This document shows positions 23,574-23,654 of a stretch of DNA of 23,654 nt, piece by piece; positions within the stretch are counted from its first letter, which is position 1; every line of letters starts with the position of its first letter. Below the pieces are notes generated by a model. That model ran no database searches, was not told where the DNA came from, and was given only the letters and a program-made list of their open reading frames with translations. The stretch comes from CAMPJM01 sp964440915 (GTDB lineage: Bacteria; Bacteroidota; Bacteroidia; Cytophagales; Cyclobacteriaceae), in assembly GCA_964440915.1 (NCBI GenBank), contig CAYTTV010000049.1:1-23654 (forward strand), in the 5' to 3' direction. The position numbers were made by a program, and so were the translations under genes.

Positions 23574-23654
23574 CTATGTTTGGATCAAATAATGTAAAAA
23601 TTTCCATTTTCTCGGCCAAGTACTTATAGAATATAAAACCTAAAATATAGTCGA
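23563..23654 (-). pseudogene. remnant of type I methyltransferase subunit HsdM (N-terminal piece)
   Basis: From the window edge one minus-strand frame reads DYILGFIFYKYLAEKMEIFT before drifting into LFDPNIAIY and TGA (23563-23565). The YILGFIFYKYL.EK motif is the well-known N-terminal helix of HsdM, about 25-45 residues from its start. The rest of hsdM is missing and the HsdR remnant begins at once, slightly overlapping in another frame. In an intact hsdM-hsdS-hsdR operon these pieces would be several kilobases apart. The true start of the gene lies beyond the window. Confidence 0.65.

Overview
The window looks like chromosomal DNA of a gliding-type Bacteroidota, most likely of the Cytophagia/Cytophagales kind. 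The reasons are a complete type IX secretion (T9SS) core block in the order porP-gldK-gldL-gldM-gldN, a PorZ-like T9SS protein, AT-rich intergenic DNA, lipoproteins without classical Shine-Dalgarno leaders, and several matches to the Bacteroidota promoter pattern (TTTG, about 19 nt, TAnnTTTG). The exact genus cannot be read from the sequence. I saw no rRNA, tRNA, CRISPR array, insertion sequence or intact phage gene.

Layout. Positions 1-264 hold a possible C-terminal tail of an outside gene and a strong bidirectional terminator. From 10877 down to 265 everything is on the minus strand: an Omp85/BamA-like outer-membrane protein, a WecA/MraY-type polyprenyl-phosphate sugar-1-phosphate transferase, a DUF4271 membrane protein, uroporphyrinogen-III synthase (hemD), then porP, gldK, gldL, gldM and gldN, the trans-envelope motor and ring of the T9SS. 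From 11011 to 14301 the plus strand carries an NlpE/META lipoprotein, a membrane-anchored GyrI-like protein, a small outer-membrane barrel protein and an AT-rich lipoprotein. That lipoprotein is followed by an orphan T9SS sorting-domain remnant. A minus-strand protein of unknown function (14522-15568) is divergent from porZ-recO (15902-18813). A DUF192 protein converges on a minus-strand Ku gene. A tight plus-strand cluster then follows (20618-23133): cytochrome b5-like protein, BadF-type sugar kinase, murQ and an unknown acidic protein. The window ends in a decayed type I restriction-modification locus on the minus strand.

How the genes work together. PorP-GldKLMN and PorZ all serve protein secretion and attachment at the cell surface. 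The Omp85 protein, the WecA-like enzyme and the kinase-MurQ pair concern outer-membrane assembly, polyprenyl-linked glycan synthesis and peptidoglycan amino-sugar salvage. RecO and Ku are DNA repair proteins.

Main points beyond ordinary annotation: (1) fused remnants of hsdM (start) and hsdR (end) with frameshifts and a nonsense codon at the right edge; (2) an orphan T9SS sorting-domain remnant at 14307-14429; (3) two perfect inverted repeats lying exactly on predicted promoters, one before gldK and one before the Omp85 gene; (4) a cytochrome b5 domain gene that overlaps an amino-sugar kinase-murQ cluster; (5) a three-copy 18-nt repeat inside gldN. No wholly new system is proven here; items 3 and 4 are the best candidates for undescribed biology.
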